64,000 nucleotides of DNA from Norana najaformis (Eukaryota > Annelida > Clitellata > Crassiclitellata > Hormogastridae): contig OZ029919.1 in NCBI GenBank assembly GCA_964023275.1, positions 7,782,214 to 7,846,213 on the forward strand. The letters run 5' to 3'. Within the stretch, counting starts at the first letter, position 1, and every line of letters begins with the position of its first letter. The notes under the pieces are model-generated. The model was given only the letters and a program-made list of their open reading frames with translations. It did no database searches and was not told where the DNA came from. The translations under genes and the position numbers were made by a program. This document shows positions 62,790 to 64,000 of the stretch, one piece after another.

Positions 62790-64000
62790 TGCGAGAAGCT
62801 TCTCTTTCGCGTCTGGGAATGCAATGACTGCTTAGACTGAAGCCTAAGAAATGGTTTACACCTATAGAAGGAAAGAACTGACATCATTCGTAAATATGTC
62901 TGCACAAATAGACGTAGCGTTTTCACATTTTTATGACGGTTCATTTCTGACAAGTGACGAGTTTATAAAGCGTTCGGCTGTTAGGTAACAGTACGTAAGA
63001 GTTTTTAAGGCTTTGATTGAAAGTGATTGATGGCGTGGTTCACAGAAGTCTGAGCAGTCTCGGCTGTGTTAAGTTATGGTGTCATTCGGTGTGCGTCGTG
63101 CACTGCCAACACCTTCGCATCAATCAGGCTATGAGCAGCGGCTTTCTGAAAGCATGGGCCAACGTCTTCGGATTCCATAGGCGAGCATTTTAAATATTGA
63201 AAGCCAAACATTGCAGTCGACACATGTGCACAATGGGAAAAGTATACAAGTAGATACTTCTATAAGAAAGATGTGTTTGTCAATTTATATACCGGTCGTA
63301 AGGAATCCTCTGCACAATGGCAAATGTATACAAGTAGATACTTTTATAGGAAAGATACTTCAGTATCTTTCAATATCTTTTCAGTAACTTTTTAGTATCT
63401 TTCAGTACCATGGAAATGATAGCGCAGTTATATCGTGTTATGTTTGTCAATTTATATAGGCCAATTCATCGTAAAGAACATAGTAGCCTACTCATTAGCG
63501 CTCCCATCATGAAAGCTCGCGAGCAAATTAGCATACTTTAAGGCAATGGGCTGGAACAATCCTGCCTCCCACAACCGCACGACTTCTATTCGCAGGTGGA
63601 AGATTGTTCTAAAGTCACCACAACGAAAGGTCGATGCTACGCCATGGAAATCCTAACCCAGGAAATAAACAGATCTCCCCGAGCAAGTTAACCAAGAAAA
63701 AAGAGACAGAAGGCCGCATGATCCCCTCCCCGTTAAATTCGCCACCAGTGGGGCACATCCCAAGCACAAATGCAAATGTACCACAAGCAGTCATATATAC
63801 AAGGCAAAGCTGGAAACCACTGAGTGTCCAAGCAACGTAGTTTGGTCCCGACAAAAGAACGCAAGCGTTGATGCACAGAGAAAGCCTGTGATGCGCTGGT
63901 TCCATAATGATGACCACGACGACGATGATGATAATAATAATAATAATGTGACCCCATCTGGCCAACGACCAAATGTGATCACAATGATGCCTTGGGCTGA
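62790..64000. other. No gene seen
   Basis: The stretch contains an imperfect duplication of CACAATGGxAAAxGTATACA and AGTAGATACTTxTATA at about 63230-63260 and 63315-63350, and a (GAT)n/(AAT)n run at 63915-63950. I could not find the missing KH1 exons of the hnRNP K-like gene on the minus strand. Confidence 0.45.

Overview
The window is nuclear DNA of an animal, most likely a marine invertebrate. The genes have many short exons with GT/AG introns and are set among degenerate non-LTR retrotransposons, tRNA-derived SINEs and abundant micro- and minisatellites. The recognisable proteins (a WSB-type WD40/SOCS-box protein and an hnRNP K-type KH protein) are metazoan. I cannot name the phylum from the sequence. 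By reading in-phase splice sites I could assemble three complete gene models and one partial one; most other open frames are repeat-driven or antisense shadows.

Layout. 1-10 kb is gene-free and full of repeats: a SINE-like family (called SINE-X here), LINE fragments (LINE-A, LINE-B), an AT-rich minisatellite and a large CAGA-rich minisatellite. 10.39-29.14 kb (+) holds a complete eight-exon WSB1/WSB2 homologue (412 aa) with an 8-kb first intron and a cluster of CCAAT boxes upstream. 29.1-35.8 kb is intergenic with old retroelement debris. 35.88-41.18 kb (+) is a six-exon gene for a 606-aa coiled-coil protein that I do not recognise, with six CRE-type motifs just upstream. 42.97-51.07 kb (+) is a four-exon gene for an 874-aa mucin-like type I membrane protein: signal peptide, about 32 tandem ten-residue Thr-rich repeats, one membrane segment and a short cytoplasmic tail. 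53.76-59.92 kb (-) is the 3' part of an hnRNP K-like gene (KH2 to KH3 and stop). Its KH1 exons were not found and probably lie beyond the right edge. 60-64 kb holds a SINE, simple repeats and a LINE fragment.

The genes do not form a functional unit: they are a ubiquitin-ligase substrate receptor, a coiled-coil protein, a cell-surface mucin and a poly(C)-binding RNA/DNA-binding protein. The most interesting signals are where repeats meet splicing: a SINE-X tail that supplies the 3' splice site of an exon, a 138/140-identical direct repeat flanking one exon, a 106-bp tandem array that has multiplied an exon end with its 5' splice site, and a GAT-repeat tract in place of the polypyrimidine tract before the KH3 exon. 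A LINE and a SINE with the same 3' tail, several near-perfect palindromes, and strong enrichment of the palindrome TAGGCCTA everywhere except the WSB locus also stand out. All coordinates and splice choices were read by eye; there was no transcript evidence or database search.
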